64,000 nt of DNA from Flavobacterium gelatinilyticum (lineage in GTDB: Bacteria; Bacteroidota; Bacteroidia; Flavobacteriales; Flavobacteriaceae): assembly GCF_027111295.1 (NCBI RefSeq), contig NZ_CP114287.1, positions 5,766,001 through 5,830,000 on the forward strand, in the 5' to 3' direction. This document shows, piece after piece, positions 38,861-48,407 of this stretch; positions within the stretch are counted from its first letter, which is position 1, and every line of letters starts with the position of its first letter. The notes below the pieces were generated by a model. That model saw only the letters and a program-made list of their open reading frames with translations, was not told where the DNA came from and made no database searches. The translations under genes and the position numbers were made by a program.

Positions 38861-39223
38861 ATGACCGCAATTAAAGAAACATCCACAATTCAGGAAAATA
38901 AGCAGTACGCTTTAGAAAAATGCCCTGTAACTTTTGTTATGGAAAAAATAGGAGGCTACTGGAAACCTATTATGCTTTATCATTTAGCCGATGGAGATAA
39001 ACGTTACAGCGAATTAAAGAGAGCAATCCCAACAATTACCGAAAAAATGCTTATCCAGCACTTAAAACAACTGGAAGCCGACGGTTTGGTCATAAGAGAA
39101 GCAAAACCCGTAGTGCCGCCCTTTGTAACTTACAGACTAAGCAATGCAGGAAAAGGTCTTCTTCCGGTTATCGAGGCCATGGCTGCCTGGGCGTTTAAAG
39201 TTAAAGACGGGGTTTTTGATTGA
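38861..39223 (+). CDS. HxlR-family winged-helix regulator (redox-sensing candidate)
   Basis: 120 residues from ATG 38861; longer starts would overlap the promoter. Typical HxlR layout: CPVTFVMEKIGGYWKPIMLYHL, RYSELKRAIPTITEKMLIQHLKQLEADGLV, and the wing PFVTYRLSNAGKGL. The single conserved N-terminal cysteine C21, just before PV, sits where YodB/QorR-type regulators sense quinones or electrophiles. It is divergent from a QorB-like oxidoreductase with a common palindromic operator, so it probably represses both genes until its cysteine is modified. Function assignment is by family and context. Confidence 0.9.
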   Translation: MTAIKETSTIQENKQYALEKCPVTFVMEKIGGYWKPIMLYHLADGDKRYSELKRAIPTITEKMLIQHLKQLEADGLVIREAKPVVPPFVTYRLSNAGKGLLPVIEAMAAWAFKVKDGVFD

Positions 39224-39321
39224 GGATTGTGTTTTAGGTTATTTCTTAATTTAGATAGTATCTTGCAGAAAGCTTAAAAATATTATGTTCCGCAGCTGCA
39301 GGCACGGGCATTTGAATATTG

Positions 39322-39448
39322 TAACCGCAAAGTACTGTTTATTTCGACTGCAGGAATCTGCAGACAATACCGCCAATATTTGTCGTCTAGTCTGAGATTT
39401 CTACCTTTACAGAAATGACAGACTAGACGACAAAATAAACAGCGGTTA
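39322..39448. repeat. Nested palindromic element (REP/MITE-like)
   Basis: Outer arms TAACCGC...CTGTTTATTT (39322-39344) and AAATAAACAGCGGTTA (39433-39448) enclose two CTGCAG palindromes and a 16-bp perfect inverted repeat, TTTGTCGTCTAGTCTG (39379-39394) with its complement (39419-39434). An inner ATTTCT/AGAAAT stem follows. There is no ORF. It lies between the HxlR gene and the end of the ABC permease operon and may also terminate that operon. Confidence 0.65.
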
Positions 39449-39452
39449 TAAA

Positions 39453-41870
39453 TCATTCATATTTTAAATAATGTAAAACATCCACTTTGGTAACCTGATA
39501 CGCTTTTGCCAAAACAATAACAAGTGTGAGCAGCAACAGCGACACAAAAGCAATAATAAACGGCAGAACCGGAATATCGATCCTAAAGGCAAAATTCTCA
39601 AGCCATTTTTGCAATAGCAGATAAGCCGGAACAATACCGATAAAAAAACCTATTGTACAAAAAATAATGTATTGTTTCGATAATTCTTTGAGCAGAATAT
39701 TCGTTTCGGCGCCAAGCGTTTTGCGGATTGCGATTTCTCTTAATTTTCTTTCCATCGAAAAAGAGGCGAGGGCAAACAAACCAAAAACAGCAATTACGAT
39801 TACTACAACATTCAACAAAGCAAATAAATTACGCTGATCTTCGTATTTTTTATACGTTCTGGCAAAGTTTTTATCTACAAAATCAAATTCAAAAGGATAT
39901 TCCTGATCTACTTTCATAGTCCAGAATTTTTCGATTGCAGCTATCGTTTCGGACATATCATCAGGCGAAATTTTAACCGAGATATTTTGAAGTCTGTTCT
40001 GCATCCAGTCGTTTGTCTTTATATGCATAAAAATCATTGGTGCCACTTTATATTCCAGTCCGATGTAATGAAAATCCTTTACAATCCCGACAACTTTAAA
40101 GTTTTTATCACCAAAGCCAATTTCTTTGCCCACCGGCTCTTTTTCCTGCAATGTCTTGGCAGCGGTTTCGTTAAGCAGTACATTCGAAATCGTATCTGAG
40201 GCAAACTTTTCGCTCAGGTTTCTTCCTTTGGCAATTTTGATTCTAAGCATATCCAGAATCCCAAAATCGACACCCAATTGTTGGGTAATCACTTCTTTAT
40301 TCGATTTATAATGAAGTCCAGCCCATGTATTATCATTACTTCCAATAGAAAATACTCCCGCAGAAACCTCCTGAACGCCTTTTATTTTGGAAATTTCCTG
40401 TTTGATAAGCTGATATCTTTTATACTGATTTGAACCACTTTTCGGCCTGAACGAAATATCCATAATCTGTGATCCGTTGAAACCTAAATCTTTAGAAGCC
40501 ATAAAGTTTACCTGCTCATACACAATAAACGATCCTATGATAAAAAGCGTGGCGATAGAAAACTGCAGAACCAGCATTCCGTTTCGCAGCCAGACACCGC
40601 TTTTACTTCTCGAGAAATTCCCTTTTAAAACCTTTAAAACCTCGAAATTAGAAATGTACACCGCAGGAAAAATTCCCGAAACAAGAACTACAATAAAAAA
40701 AATCAAAATAAGCTGCAGGTAAAACTGAAACCCGATTAAAACCAGCTTTTTATCCAGAAAAGCGTTGTAATAAGGCAGTGAAATTTCGACAATTACGAGC
40801 GCCAGCAGAATCGAAAACAGTGTTATTAAAGTGGTTTCAAAAACAAACTGTGCAATAATCTGCAATTTTGAGGCACCGATAATCTTTCTAACTCCCACTT
40901 CTTTTGCCCGTTTTACCGCATTTGCCGCAGCCATATTAATATAGTTTACAATCGATAAGATCAAAATAAGAATTGACAATCCCATTACGATTCGCAGAAA
41001 CTGGATATTCCCGTTTTTTTCAGGAAAAGTATAATTTCCCATATACAGGCGCGATCCTGTAAACGGACGCAATTTTGCTTTTACCGGGTCGCCGTACTGT
41101 TTTATAAAAGCCTCCAGCGATAGACCTTCGTTTTTTGCCTGTTTTTTATAATTTTTTTCGATAAAAATTTCATCCAGTTTATTGATTATGGCAGTAGTAT
41201 CACTGTGTCTTTTTAGTTTCAGTATTAAACCGTATCTGTAACCCCAGTTTTCATTATTTTCATCCTCCTCCACAGATTCCTGAATAATGGGTGTAATAAC
41301 CGATGGCATTACTGATGACTTTTGGTTTAATTTGTAAATACCGCGAATAACAAAAATTCTGTCAGCATATTTAACCTGTTTTCCCATTGGGTTTTCATTC
41401 TTAAACAAGCGCGAAGCCGTTTCTTCAGAAACAACCATGCTGTTGCGGTCTTTTAAAGCTGTTTTGGGATTTCCCTGCACAAACTCAAACGGAAAAAAAG
41501 AAAAGAAATCACTCTGCGCTGTAAAGATCTTGTCCAGCAATTCTGTTTTGCCATTATACTGTACCGTTTCTTTAGAATAATTGCACAAAAAGTAACAGTA
41601 GTTATCTAAATACGAAGTTTCTGCTTTCAGGTTATGTCCCGTTACAGCCGAGTTGGTTGTCCATACACTGCCGCCTCCAAGGTCGTTCATGACGATGTAA
41701 ATTTTATCCTTTTCAGGATTCCATTTATCATACGAATGTTCATCGTTCCAATACAGAATCGCAAAAATCAATCCTGCAATTCCAATGCTTAGTCCCAGAA
41801 CATTCAGAGCCGTAAAAAGCTTGTTGTTCTTTATCTGATATATAAAAATAGTAATCCAGTTCTGCAGCAT
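39453..41870 (-). CDS. MacB-like ABC transporter permease (FtsX type), copy 2
   Basis: 805 residues with eight likely membrane helices in the MacB_PCD-FtsX-MacB_PCD-FtsX order usual in Bacteroidota. TM1 (FTALNVLGLSIGIAGLIFAI) is followed by a periplasmic core. The FtsX segment has NAVKRAKEVGVRKIIGASK. A second core and a second FtsX segment carry ERKLREIAIRKTLGAE. It is a clear paralogue of the gene just upstream, sharing LFTALNVLGLSIGIAGLIF and the ending DVLHYLKYE. It forms a transporter with the LolD-like ATPase of the same operon. Such systems extrude peptides, lipids or antibiotics, or transmit envelope stress; no substrate can be assigned. Confidence 0.87.
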   Translation of the reverse strand: MLQNWITIFIYQIKNNKLFTALNVLGLSIGIAGLIFAILYWNDEHSYDKWNPEKDKIYIVMNDLGGGSVWTTNSAVTGHNLKAETSYLDNYCYFLCNYSKETVQYNGKTELLDKIFTAQSDFFSFFPFEFVQGNPKTALKDRNSMVVSEETASRLFKNENPMGKQVKYADRIFVIRGIYKLNQKSSVMPSVITPIIQESVEEDENNENWGYRYGLILKLKRHSDTTAIINKLDEIFIEKNYKKQAKNEGLSLEAFIKQYGDPVKAKLRPFTGSRLYMGNYTFPEKNGNIQFLRIVMGLSILILILSIVNYINMAAANAVKRAKEVGVRKIIGASKLQIIAQFVFETTLITLFSILLALVIVEISLPYYNAFLDKKLVLIGFQFYLQLILIFFIVVLVSGIFPAVYISNFEVLKVLKGNFSRSKSGVWLRNGMLVLQFSIATLFIIGSFIVYEQVNFMASKDLGFNGSQIMDISFRPKSGSNQYKRYQLIKQEISKIKGVQEVSAGVFSIGSNDNTWAGLHYKSNKEVITQQLGVDFGILDMLRIKIAKGRNLSEKFASDTISNVLLNETAAKTLQEKEPVGKEIGFGDKNFKVVGIVKDFHYIGLEYKVAPMIFMHIKTNDWMQNRLQNISVKISPDDMSETIAAIEKFWTMKVDQEYPFEFDFVDKNFARTYKKYEDQRNLFALLNVVVIVIAVFGLFALASFSMERKLREIAIRKTLGAETNILLKELSKQYIIFCTIGFFIGIVPAYLLLQKWLENFAFRIDIPVLPFIIAFVSLLLLTLVIVLAKAYQVTKVDVLHYLKYE

Positions 41871-41871
41871 C

Positions 41872-44295
41872 TTATTCGTATTTTAAGTATTGTAAAACAT
41901 CAACTCGTGTTGCCTGATACGCTCTCGAAAGCACAACAGCAAGTGTTAAGAATAGTAATACGGCAAACCCCGTTAAAAACGGATAAACCGAAATTCCAAC
42001 CCGGTACGAGAAATTCTCTAACCATTTGTTAAGTAAATAATAAGCAGGAAATAAAGCCATTACAAATCCGATCAGGCTGAAAAGCACATATTGTTTACAA
42101 AGCTCCTTCAATAAAACATTGGTTTCGGCACCCAGTGTTTTACGAATTGCGATTTCTTTCATACGTCTTTCGATAGAATACGAAGCCAGAGCAAATAATC
42201 CGATAAGGGCAATTACGATCACAATAACATTTAATAACGAAAACAAATTCTTCTGTTTCACATAATTATGATACGATTTCTTGTATTCCTTATCTACAAA
42301 ATCATATTGAAAAGGATAATCAGCGTCTACTTTTTTAGACCACACATTTTCTATCGCAGCAATAGTCTCCCTCATCGCTGCAGGATCTGCTTTTACGTAA
42401 ATATTGTTCAGCAGATTACTGAACCACTTTACGCTTTTAAAATGAAATATCGTAATAGGAGGGATGGCTTCGCCGGGATTTCCAATATTAAAATCTTTTA
42501 CAACGCCTACAATAACCGCTTCTTTTCCGTCCCAGAATATTTTTTTTCCTATCGGATCTTTTTCCTTCATTAATTTTGCAGCTGTTTCGTTAATAATCAT
42601 CGAGCTGATCGTATCCTGAGAATATTCAGGACTAAAAAAACGTCCCTTTGCCAGTTTGATCTGCATCATTTCCAGCACACCAAAATCAACCGGAACATTG
42701 TTTCCGTCTACGTTTATATCTTTATAATGATAGGAAATAACCGATTTTGCACCGATTCCCATAACAAAACCGCCTGCAGCCACTTCTTTTACACCTTTAA
42801 CACGCAGTAATTCGTTTTTGATACTTTCGTATTTTTTCATTCGGTCCTGATCCGAAACTTTTTCACCATACACATTTCGATAAGAAATATTCATAATCTG
42901 GGTTCCGTTGAAACCCAATTTTTTCGAATTCATATAGTCAATCTGCTGATAAACAATATACGACCCGATAATAAAGAAAGAAGCCACCATGAACTGAAAA
43001 ATCAGCATTCCGTTGCGAAGCCAGACACCGCTTTTACTGCGTGCAAAATTGCCTCGTAGTACTTTAAGCACTTCAAAATTCGACACATAAACGGCCGGAA
43101 ATATTCCCGCTGCAATAACCGTTACAATAAATATAACCACCAGCTGCACATAAAACTGACTGCTTTGCAATACAAGATTTTTTTCTAAGAAAACATTGTA
43201 ATACGGCAGCGAAAGTTCGACAATAACCAGCGATATTAAAATGGCGATAAGGGATATAATAGCGGTTTCAAAAATAAACTGCTGCAGAATATTGGTTCTG
43301 GAAGCGCCAATTACTTTGCGAACCCCGATTTCCTTAGCTCTTTTTACCGCATTTGCCGTAGCCGAATTTACATAATTGACAATAGAAAGGATAAGGATTA
43401 AAACCGATAAACCAACCATAATCAATAAAAGCTGATAATTTCCGTTGGTTTCAATTAAACCGCCTGTTTTGGTATGCAGACGAATGACTGATAAAGGCTC
43501 TAAATGCGGTTTTACCTCGCCGAATTTCAAAATAAACTCCTCCGGACTCATGCCCTGAAATTTAGCTCTCGGCAAAGTCATATTGGTATAATATATCTTT
43601 TTGAGTGTTTTAGCAACCCGGTCAGCATCAGAAGGATTTTTGAGTTTCAATAAAAGGACAAACTGAAAATTTCCCCATTGCTGAATCGTATTTTTGACGC
43701 GCTGGTCCATAAAATTCACCACACACGAAGGATTAAAAATCGATTTTTTGTCCAGTTTATAAACTCCTCGAACCACCAGCACCTTATTTTGCATTACGAT
43801 TTTTTTGCCAAAAGCGCTTTCAGTTCCAAAAATCTGCTCTGCCAGATCCTGAGACAAACAAATGCTGTTTCCATCCGGTAAACCTGACTTTGCACTGCCT
43901 TCGATAAAATCATACGGAAAATATTCAAAGAAATTTGCCTGTGCCGAAAGTACTTTGTCCGACTGTATTTTTTTACCGTTAAAACGAATGATTTCATTTT
44001 CATAATTGCCATTTACGTAAGAAAATGATTCTACCTCCGGAGAAATTTCTTTTATGGCAGATCCAATCGGGGAGGAACTGGATGACCAATACGTAGTCGG
44101 GTCCATTTGGTTGGCAACCAGAAACACATTCTCCTTATTTGGGTTCCATTTGTCATAACTCTGTTCGTCGTTCCAGTATAAAATTGCGAAAATCAGACCC
44201 GCAATTCCAATGCTCAGTCCCAGAACATTTAAAGCTGTAAAAAGCTTGCTGTTTTTTATTTGAAAAATAAAAATGTTGATCCAGTTTTTCAGCAT
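41872..44295 (-). CDS. MacB-like ABC transporter permease (FtsX type), copy 1
   Basis: 807 residues with the same double MacB_PCD/FtsX architecture as its neighbour. The conserved coupling segments NAVKRAKEIGVRKVIGASR and ERRMKEIAIRKTLGAE lie just after membrane helices. It ends 1 bp before the start of copy 2 and starts 4 bp after the ATPase gene, so all three are one transcript. The two copies probably arose by tandem duplication and may form a heterodimer on the ATPase pair. The periplasmic domains differ most, consistent with separate surfaces for partners or substrates. Confidence 0.87.
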   Translation of the reverse strand: MLKNWINIFIFQIKNSKLFTALNVLGLSIGIAGLIFAILYWNDEQSYDKWNPNKENVFLVANQMDPTTYWSSSSSPIGSAIKEISPEVESFSYVNGNYENEIIRFNGKKIQSDKVLSAQANFFEYFPYDFIEGSAKSGLPDGNSICLSQDLAEQIFGTESAFGKKIVMQNKVLVVRGVYKLDKKSIFNPSCVVNFMDQRVKNTIQQWGNFQFVLLLKLKNPSDADRVAKTLKKIYYTNMTLPRAKFQGMSPEEFILKFGEVKPHLEPLSVIRLHTKTGGLIETNGNYQLLLIMVGLSVLILILSIVNYVNSATANAVKRAKEIGVRKVIGASRTNILQQFIFETAIISLIAILISLVIVELSLPYYNVFLEKNLVLQSSQFYVQLVVIFIVTVIAAGIFPAVYVSNFEVLKVLRGNFARSKSGVWLRNGMLIFQFMVASFFIIGSYIVYQQIDYMNSKKLGFNGTQIMNISYRNVYGEKVSDQDRMKKYESIKNELLRVKGVKEVAAGGFVMGIGAKSVISYHYKDINVDGNNVPVDFGVLEMMQIKLAKGRFFSPEYSQDTISSMIINETAAKLMKEKDPIGKKIFWDGKEAVIVGVVKDFNIGNPGEAIPPITIFHFKSVKWFSNLLNNIYVKADPAAMRETIAAIENVWSKKVDADYPFQYDFVDKEYKKSYHNYVKQKNLFSLLNVIVIVIALIGLFALASYSIERRMKEIAIRKTLGAETNVLLKELCKQYVLFSLIGFVMALFPAYYLLNKWLENFSYRVGISVYPFLTGFAVLLFLTLAVVLSRAYQATRVDVLQYLKYE

Positions 44296-44299
44296 AACA

Positions 44300-45010
44300 C
44301 TAGTTTTTAGAATTTACCAAAACATCCACATTTCTATGGTTTACTTTTTCAGAAAGAATCACGCCGTCTTTCATCAGTATGGTTTTCTGCGAAAAAGAAG
44401 CATCATAATCAGAGTGCGTTACCATTAAAATAGTCGCCCCGCCGGCATGAAGATCCGTTAGTAATTCCATAACTTCATTTCCGTTTTTACTGTCCAGATT
44501 TCCCGTTGGCTCATCAGCCAGAATAATTTTGGGGTTATTGATTAACGCACGCGCTACGGCAGCACGTTGCTGCTGACCGCCCGAAAGCTGCTGCGGATAA
44601 TGTTTCAAACGATGCGAAATATTCAGGATCGAAGCTATTTCATTTACTTTTGCTTTTCTTTCAGAAGCCGGTATATTATTGTAAATCAACGGCAGTTCGA
44701 TATTATCAAAAACTGATAACTCGTCGATAAGATTAAAATTCTGGAAAATAAATCCAATGTTTTCCTTTCTGGCTTTTGATTTTGCTTTCTCTTTTAACCC
44801 CGCCATTTCCTGATCGAGTAAAAGGTAGCTGCCTTCGGAGGCGCTGTCCAGAAGTCCTATGATATTTAATAAAGTAGATTTTCCGCTTCCGGATGGACCC
44901 ATGATCGAAATAAAGTCACCCTGATTAATGGTTAACGAGATTTCGCTTAAGGCTCTGGTTTCTAATTCTTCAGTTCTGAATACTTTTGAAAGTTTGCTGA
45001 TTGTAATCAT
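44300..45010 (-). CDS. LolD/MacB-type ABC ATPase
   Basis: 236 residues. Walker A GPSGSGKST, signature LSGGQQQR, Walker B IILADEPTGNLDS and H-loop MVTHSD are all intact. Q-loop is FIFQNFNLI. The length and motifs fit the LolD/MacB/FtsE-like class that drives FtsX-type permeases. It is the first gene of the operon with two permeases, and divergent (274 bp) from a sigma-54 activator. A TGGCAC half-element lies upstream, so RpoN-dependent expression is possible. Confidence 0.93.
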   Translation of the reverse strand: MITISKLSKVFRTEELETRALSEISLTINQGDFISIMGPSGSGKSTLLNIIGLLDSASEGSYLLLDQEMAGLKEKAKSKARKENIGFIFQNFNLIDELSVFDNIELPLIYNNIPASERKAKVNEIASILNISHRLKHYPQQLSGGQQQRAAVARALINNPKIILADEPTGNLDSKNGNEVMELLTDLHAGGATILMVTHSDYDASFSQKTILMKDGVILSEKVNHRNVDVLVNSKN

Positions 45011-45130
45011 AATTGACTGTTTTGATTTTTGATTGATTTTCTTTTAAAAATTTTTATTCCTTCTGAAGTAAAAGAAACCTGCCTGAAAATTAAGATAATT
45101 AACAATGCGATTTTTTGTTATTTTTACTTT

Positions 45131-45267
45131 CGAAAGGTGTTTATAATTAATGATTTACGGGGACTAATGTGATTTTTGTGCCAAAGATTTAAACCTCGTA
45201 ACTGCCTTATTTTTAAAATTTTATTTTCAGGAGAAAATACAAACTGTCCATATTCGGACACCTTTCG
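45131..45267. promoter_or_regulatory. Possible RpoN-type promoter region with paired inverted sites
   Basis: The 10-mer CGAAAGGTGT (45131-45140) recurs inverted as ACACCTTTCG (45258-45267). Between them, on the minus strand, TGGCAC (45183-45178) matches the -24 box of a sigma-54 promoter, but the -12 box at correct spacing is TCACA rather than TTGCA. The sites could bind the divergently encoded NtrC-type activator. Tentative. Confidence 0.35.
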
Positions 45268-45284
45268 TCCAAAACCGAACAAAA

Positions 45285-46634
45285 ATGAAAAAGACAAACG
45301 CATCGATATTAATCATCGACGATCAGGAAGACATCCTTTTTGCATCAAAAGTGTACCTGAAAAAGTATTTTGAAACCATTTATACGCTCAATAATCCGAA
45401 AAATATTGTCGAATTATTAGCCAAAAATACAATTGATGTTGTTTTGCTGGACATGAATTACCGTATAGGTTTTGAAGACGGCAGGGAAGGTTTGTATCTG
45501 CTGAAGGAAATCAAAACACTTTCGCCTAAAACGGTTGTGATTTTAATGACGGCTTTTGGAAAAGTAGAAACAGCGGTTGAAGGTTTAAAATCAGGCGCTT
45601 TTGATTATATTTTGAAACCCTGGGAAAACACAAAACTTCTCGAATCTGTAAAGCAGGCAGTAGATAAAAGCCGTAAGGAACAAAAAAAGAATACGGAAAC
45701 AGTGATTAAAGACGAGTTTTTTATTGGCAGTTCCGAAATCATAAAAAAAGCGTATTCGCTGGCCGATAAAGTAGCCAAAACCGATGCCAATGTGCTGATT
45801 TTGGGCGAAAACGGAACCGGGAAATTTGTTCTGGCACATCATATTTACGCACAATCCGAAAGAAAAAACCAGCCTTTTGTTGCGGTCGATTTAGGTTCTC
45901 TAAATTCGAATATTTTCGAAAGTGAATTGTTTGGTTATGCAAAAGGCGCTTTTACCGATGCGAAAAACGATACACCCGGACGTTTTGAAATGGCGCAGAA
46001 CGGGACTATTTTTCTGGACGAAATTGGCAACGTACCGCTTCACCTTCAGTCTAAATTGCTGCAGGTTATCCAGACCAAAACCGTAACCCGTTTGGGCGAA
46101 ACCAAAGCCAGACCATTGAACGTACGAATTATTACGGCAACCAACCTGAACCTTAAACTCGAAGCAGCCGATAAAAATTTCAGGGAAGATTTGTATTACC
46201 GAATCAATACCATGGAAATCGTACTGCCGCCATTAAGGGAACGAATGGAAGATAAAATGCCGTTAGCTGAATATTTGCTGGATAAAATGATCGAAAAGTA
46301 CGGCAGGGACGAAATCAAATTTGATAAAAAAGTACCCGAACAAATCGAGAAACATGCCTGGAACGGAAACATCCGCGAAATGGAAAATAAGATCGAACGG
46401 GCCGTTATTCTTTGTGAAAACAATACCATTACAGTTTCTGATTTAGATCTGGACATTATAACACCTTATGAAGAAAATCAAGATGACATCCAGCTTTCAT
46501 CTGTCGAAAAAGCGGCGGTTGAAAAAGCACTTCTAAAAAACAACAACAATATCAGTAAAACAGCCGAAGATCTTGGGCTTTCAAGAGGTTCTTTGTATAG
46601 ACGCCTTGAGAAATATAATATCAATGTAAATTAA
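45285..46634 (+). CDS. NtrC-type sigma-54-dependent response regulator
   Basis: 449 residues: a receiver domain (about 7-125, D12-D13 pocket, phosphoacceptor D56, K in YILKPW), an AAA+ domain (about 145-370) and a C-terminal Fis-type HTH (AVEKALLKNNNNISKTAEDL then GLSRGSLYRRL). Walker A reads GENGTGKF rather than the usual GESGTGKE; Walker B is GTIFLDEIGN; the arginine finger region is present. The sigma-54-contact loop reads GAFTDA instead of GAFTGA. It is followed by a histidine kinase gene with a 1-bp gap and is divergent from the MacB-like operon, which is its likely target. Confidence 0.9.
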   Translation: MKKTNASILIIDDQEDILFASKVYLKKYFETIYTLNNPKNIVELLAKNTIDVVLLDMNYRIGFEDGREGLYLLKEIKTLSPKTVVILMTAFGKVETAVEGLKSGAFDYILKPWENTKLLESVKQAVDKSRKEQKKNTETVIKDEFFIGSSEIIKKAYSLADKVAKTDANVLILGENGTGKFVLAHHIYAQSERKNQPFVAVDLGSLNSNIFESELFGYAKGAFTDAKNDTPGRFEMAQNGTIFLDEIGNVPLHLQSKLLQVIQTKTVTRLGETKARPLNVRIITATNLNLKLEAADKNFREDLYYRINTMEIVLPPLRERMEDKMPLAEYLLDKMIEKYGRDEIKFDKKVPEQIEKHAWNGNIREMENKIERAVILCENNTITVSDLDLDIITPYEENQDDIQLSSVEKAAVEKALLKNNNNISKTAEDLGLSRGSLYRRLEKYNINVN

Positions 46635-46635
46635 G

Positions 46636-47970
46636 ATGTTTAAAACGTTACAAACCTACAAACTGTTGTTTCTGCGATTGTTATTCATCGTGGGCGCTAT
46701 TGAACTTTCGATTTATTTCTTTAAAATCAATTTGTTATTTACAGGAATATTTGGCTGCTGCATGGTTTTTCTGCTCATTCGCGAAATGTATTTTTATGTC
46801 CGCAATTTTGTGCTCATTTACGATAAAACGATTGCTTCGATATTACAGAATGATTTTAGTTCCGATTTTTCAAAACACAAATTCAATAAAGACTGCAATG
46901 ATTTGTTTGTACTGTATGAAACGCTCAAAAACAAGGATAACGAACAGGTTTCTAAAGACATTATTTACCGCTCAATTTTAAACAATATCGAAACAGGCGT
47001 TGTTATTCTGCAAAAACAGGAAACCGACTGGAATATCTTTTTAATGAATGAATATTTTTCGGATCATTTTAATGTTCCGAAGGTTTCAAAATGGAAATAT
47101 CTTAAAAACCAGCTGCCGTCTTTGTGTGAGATTATCGAAAAAGATAATTTTAATGAAATCAAAACAGCAATTGAAATCAGTATCAACGAACAAAACAGGC
47201 AGACTTTTGTTCTGCAGGCTTCAAGAACCGAAATTTTCGGGAAAGAATATTTCATTATTTTATTGGATTCGATTCAAAATGTGGTAGAGAAAAAAGAAAA
47301 AGATGCCTGGATTAATCTGATGAAAGTCATTTCGCATGAACTACTCAATTCGATTACACCCATTCGTTCCATCTGCCAGAATCTGCAGGATTTGGTAGAA
47401 CAGGATTCACTTTCGGCGGAAGATCTGGAAGATATTAAAAACAGCGTTGGAACCATGCTGAGACGAAGCGACCATCTGCAAAAATTTGTTGAAGGTTATC
47501 GCAAACTGGCTATGCTGCCTTCGCCTAAAAAAGAAAAAACAGAATTACAGGATTTGGTTTCAAACTGCCTTCAAGTCATGAATCCGCTCCTGCGAAAAGC
47601 AAATATTGAAGTTGTAAATGCCATATCAAATAAACTCTGGATTCAGGCAGATTCACAGCAGGCTGAGCAGGTTTTAATAAATCTACTCACAAACTCGATT
47701 AATGCGCTTGAAAACACAAACGAAAAACAAATTATAATTTCGGCGGAAGCCAGAGAAAACCGTACTTTCATTAAAATAAAAGATAACGGAAAAGGTATCG
47801 AAAAAGAAATCGAAGACAAGATTTTCCTTCCTTTTTTCACAACAAGAAACGAAGGCGCGGGGATAGGACTCACTTTGTCTAAAAACATTATCGAAGCGCA
47901 CGGCGGTTATATTTCGCATAAAAATGAAAGCGGAAAAACGGTTTTTGAGATTTGTTTTATTGAAATGTAA
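46636..47970 (+). CDS. Membrane histidine kinase paired with the NtrC-type regulator
   Basis: 444 residues. Two N-terminal helices (about 9-30 and 32-48) have almost no periplasmic loop, suggesting intramembrane or cytoplasmic sensing. A PAS-like region (about 105-215) follows. HisKA carries H234 in ISHELLNSITPIRS; HATPase_c has NLLTNSINAL, DNGKGI, PFFTTR and GAGIGLTLSKNIIEAHGG. All motifs are intact and of the NtrB-like class. The ATG follows the regulator stop by 1 bp, so they form a pair. With the divergent MacB-like transporter this resembles envelope-stress or antimicrobial-peptide response modules. The signal is unknown. Confidence 0.9.
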   Translation: MFKTLQTYKLLFLRLLFIVGAIELSIYFFKINLLFTGIFGCCMVFLLIREMYFYVRNFVLIYDKTIASILQNDFSSDFSKHKFNKDCNDLFVLYETLKNKDNEQVSKDIIYRSILNNIETGVVILQKQETDWNIFLMNEYFSDHFNVPKVSKWKYLKNQLPSLCEIIEKDNFNEIKTAIEISINEQNRQTFVLQASRTEIFGKEYFIILLDSIQNVVEKKEKDAWINLMKVISHELLNSITPIRSICQNLQDLVEQDSLSAEDLEDIKNSVGTMLRRSDHLQKFVEGYRKLAMLPSPKKEKTELQDLVSNCLQVMNPLLRKANIEVVNAISNKLWIQADSQQAEQVLINLLTNSINALENTNEKQIIISAEARENRTFIKIKDNGKGIEKEIEDKIFLPFFTTRNEGAGIGLTLSKNIIEAHGGYISHKNESGKTVFEICFIEM

Positions 47971-48059
47971 TTTTTTGTTTTCTTCTTTTGTAAAGCCTTG
48001 TAAACCCGTACAAGCTGCTTTAGCCTCATTATTAAATTTCCAAAAAAACAAGTTTTATC

Positions 48060-48090
48060 TTGCAGACGAGATATATGCGTTATATCTTTA
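48060..48090 (+). promoter_or_regulatory. Promoter of the cobalamin operon
   Basis: TTG (48060-48062), 20 bp, then TATCTTTA (48083-48090) matches TTG-N20-TAnnTTTG with one mismatch. It places the transcript start just before the riboswitch. Confidence 0.65.
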
Positions 48091-48097
48091 CCCTTGA

Positions 48098-48296
48098 TTT
48101 TGGTCTGTTTTTTCTTCAGAAAAAATAGTTAAAAGGGAATCAGGTGTAAATCCTGAACAGACCCGCTACTGTAAGTTCTATCCAAAGTCTTTAAACAGTA
48201 CTAATGCCATTGTGCGCCGTGGCGCATGAGAAGGCCGTTTAAAGATGGAACAAGTCAGGAGACTTGCCACGATCACATAGTTTAAAACTTTCGTGG
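48098..48296 (+). ncRNA. Cobalamin (B12) riboswitch
   Basis: The segment has the class hallmarks: AATCAGGTGTAAATCCTGAA (about 48138-48157) followed by CAGACCCGCTACTGTAA (48158-48174), and the B12 box AGTCAGGAGACTTGCC (48253-48268). A distal stem (GTGCGCCGTGGCGCAT) lies between. CCACGA (48267-48272) can pair with TCGTGG (48291-48296), a regulatory helix that begins inside the B12 box. A CCTGCC/GGCGGG hairpin (48322-48340) lies further down without a T-run. Adenosylcobalamin or a related form should switch off the downstream btuB operon. Translation-level control looks more likely than termination. Confidence 0.93.
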
Positions 48297-48407
48297 TATG
48301 AAGTTGATGACAAGATTATAACCTGCCGGATTCTGGCGGGCTTACTTCTATGTTTTTGTAAAAACTGCATTCACTGAAAGTTATTTAATAATTAGTGATG
48401 TAAAGTT

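Noticed and set aside
39453..44295. The two large permeases as RND pumps or SusC proteins
   Set aside because: They carry FtsX/MacB core motifs and a dedicated LolD-type ATPase, not RND or plug/barrel features.
48322..48340. CCTGCC/GGCGGG hairpin as a standard intrinsic terminator
   Set aside because: No T-run follows, so transcription termination is not supported; translational control is more likely.
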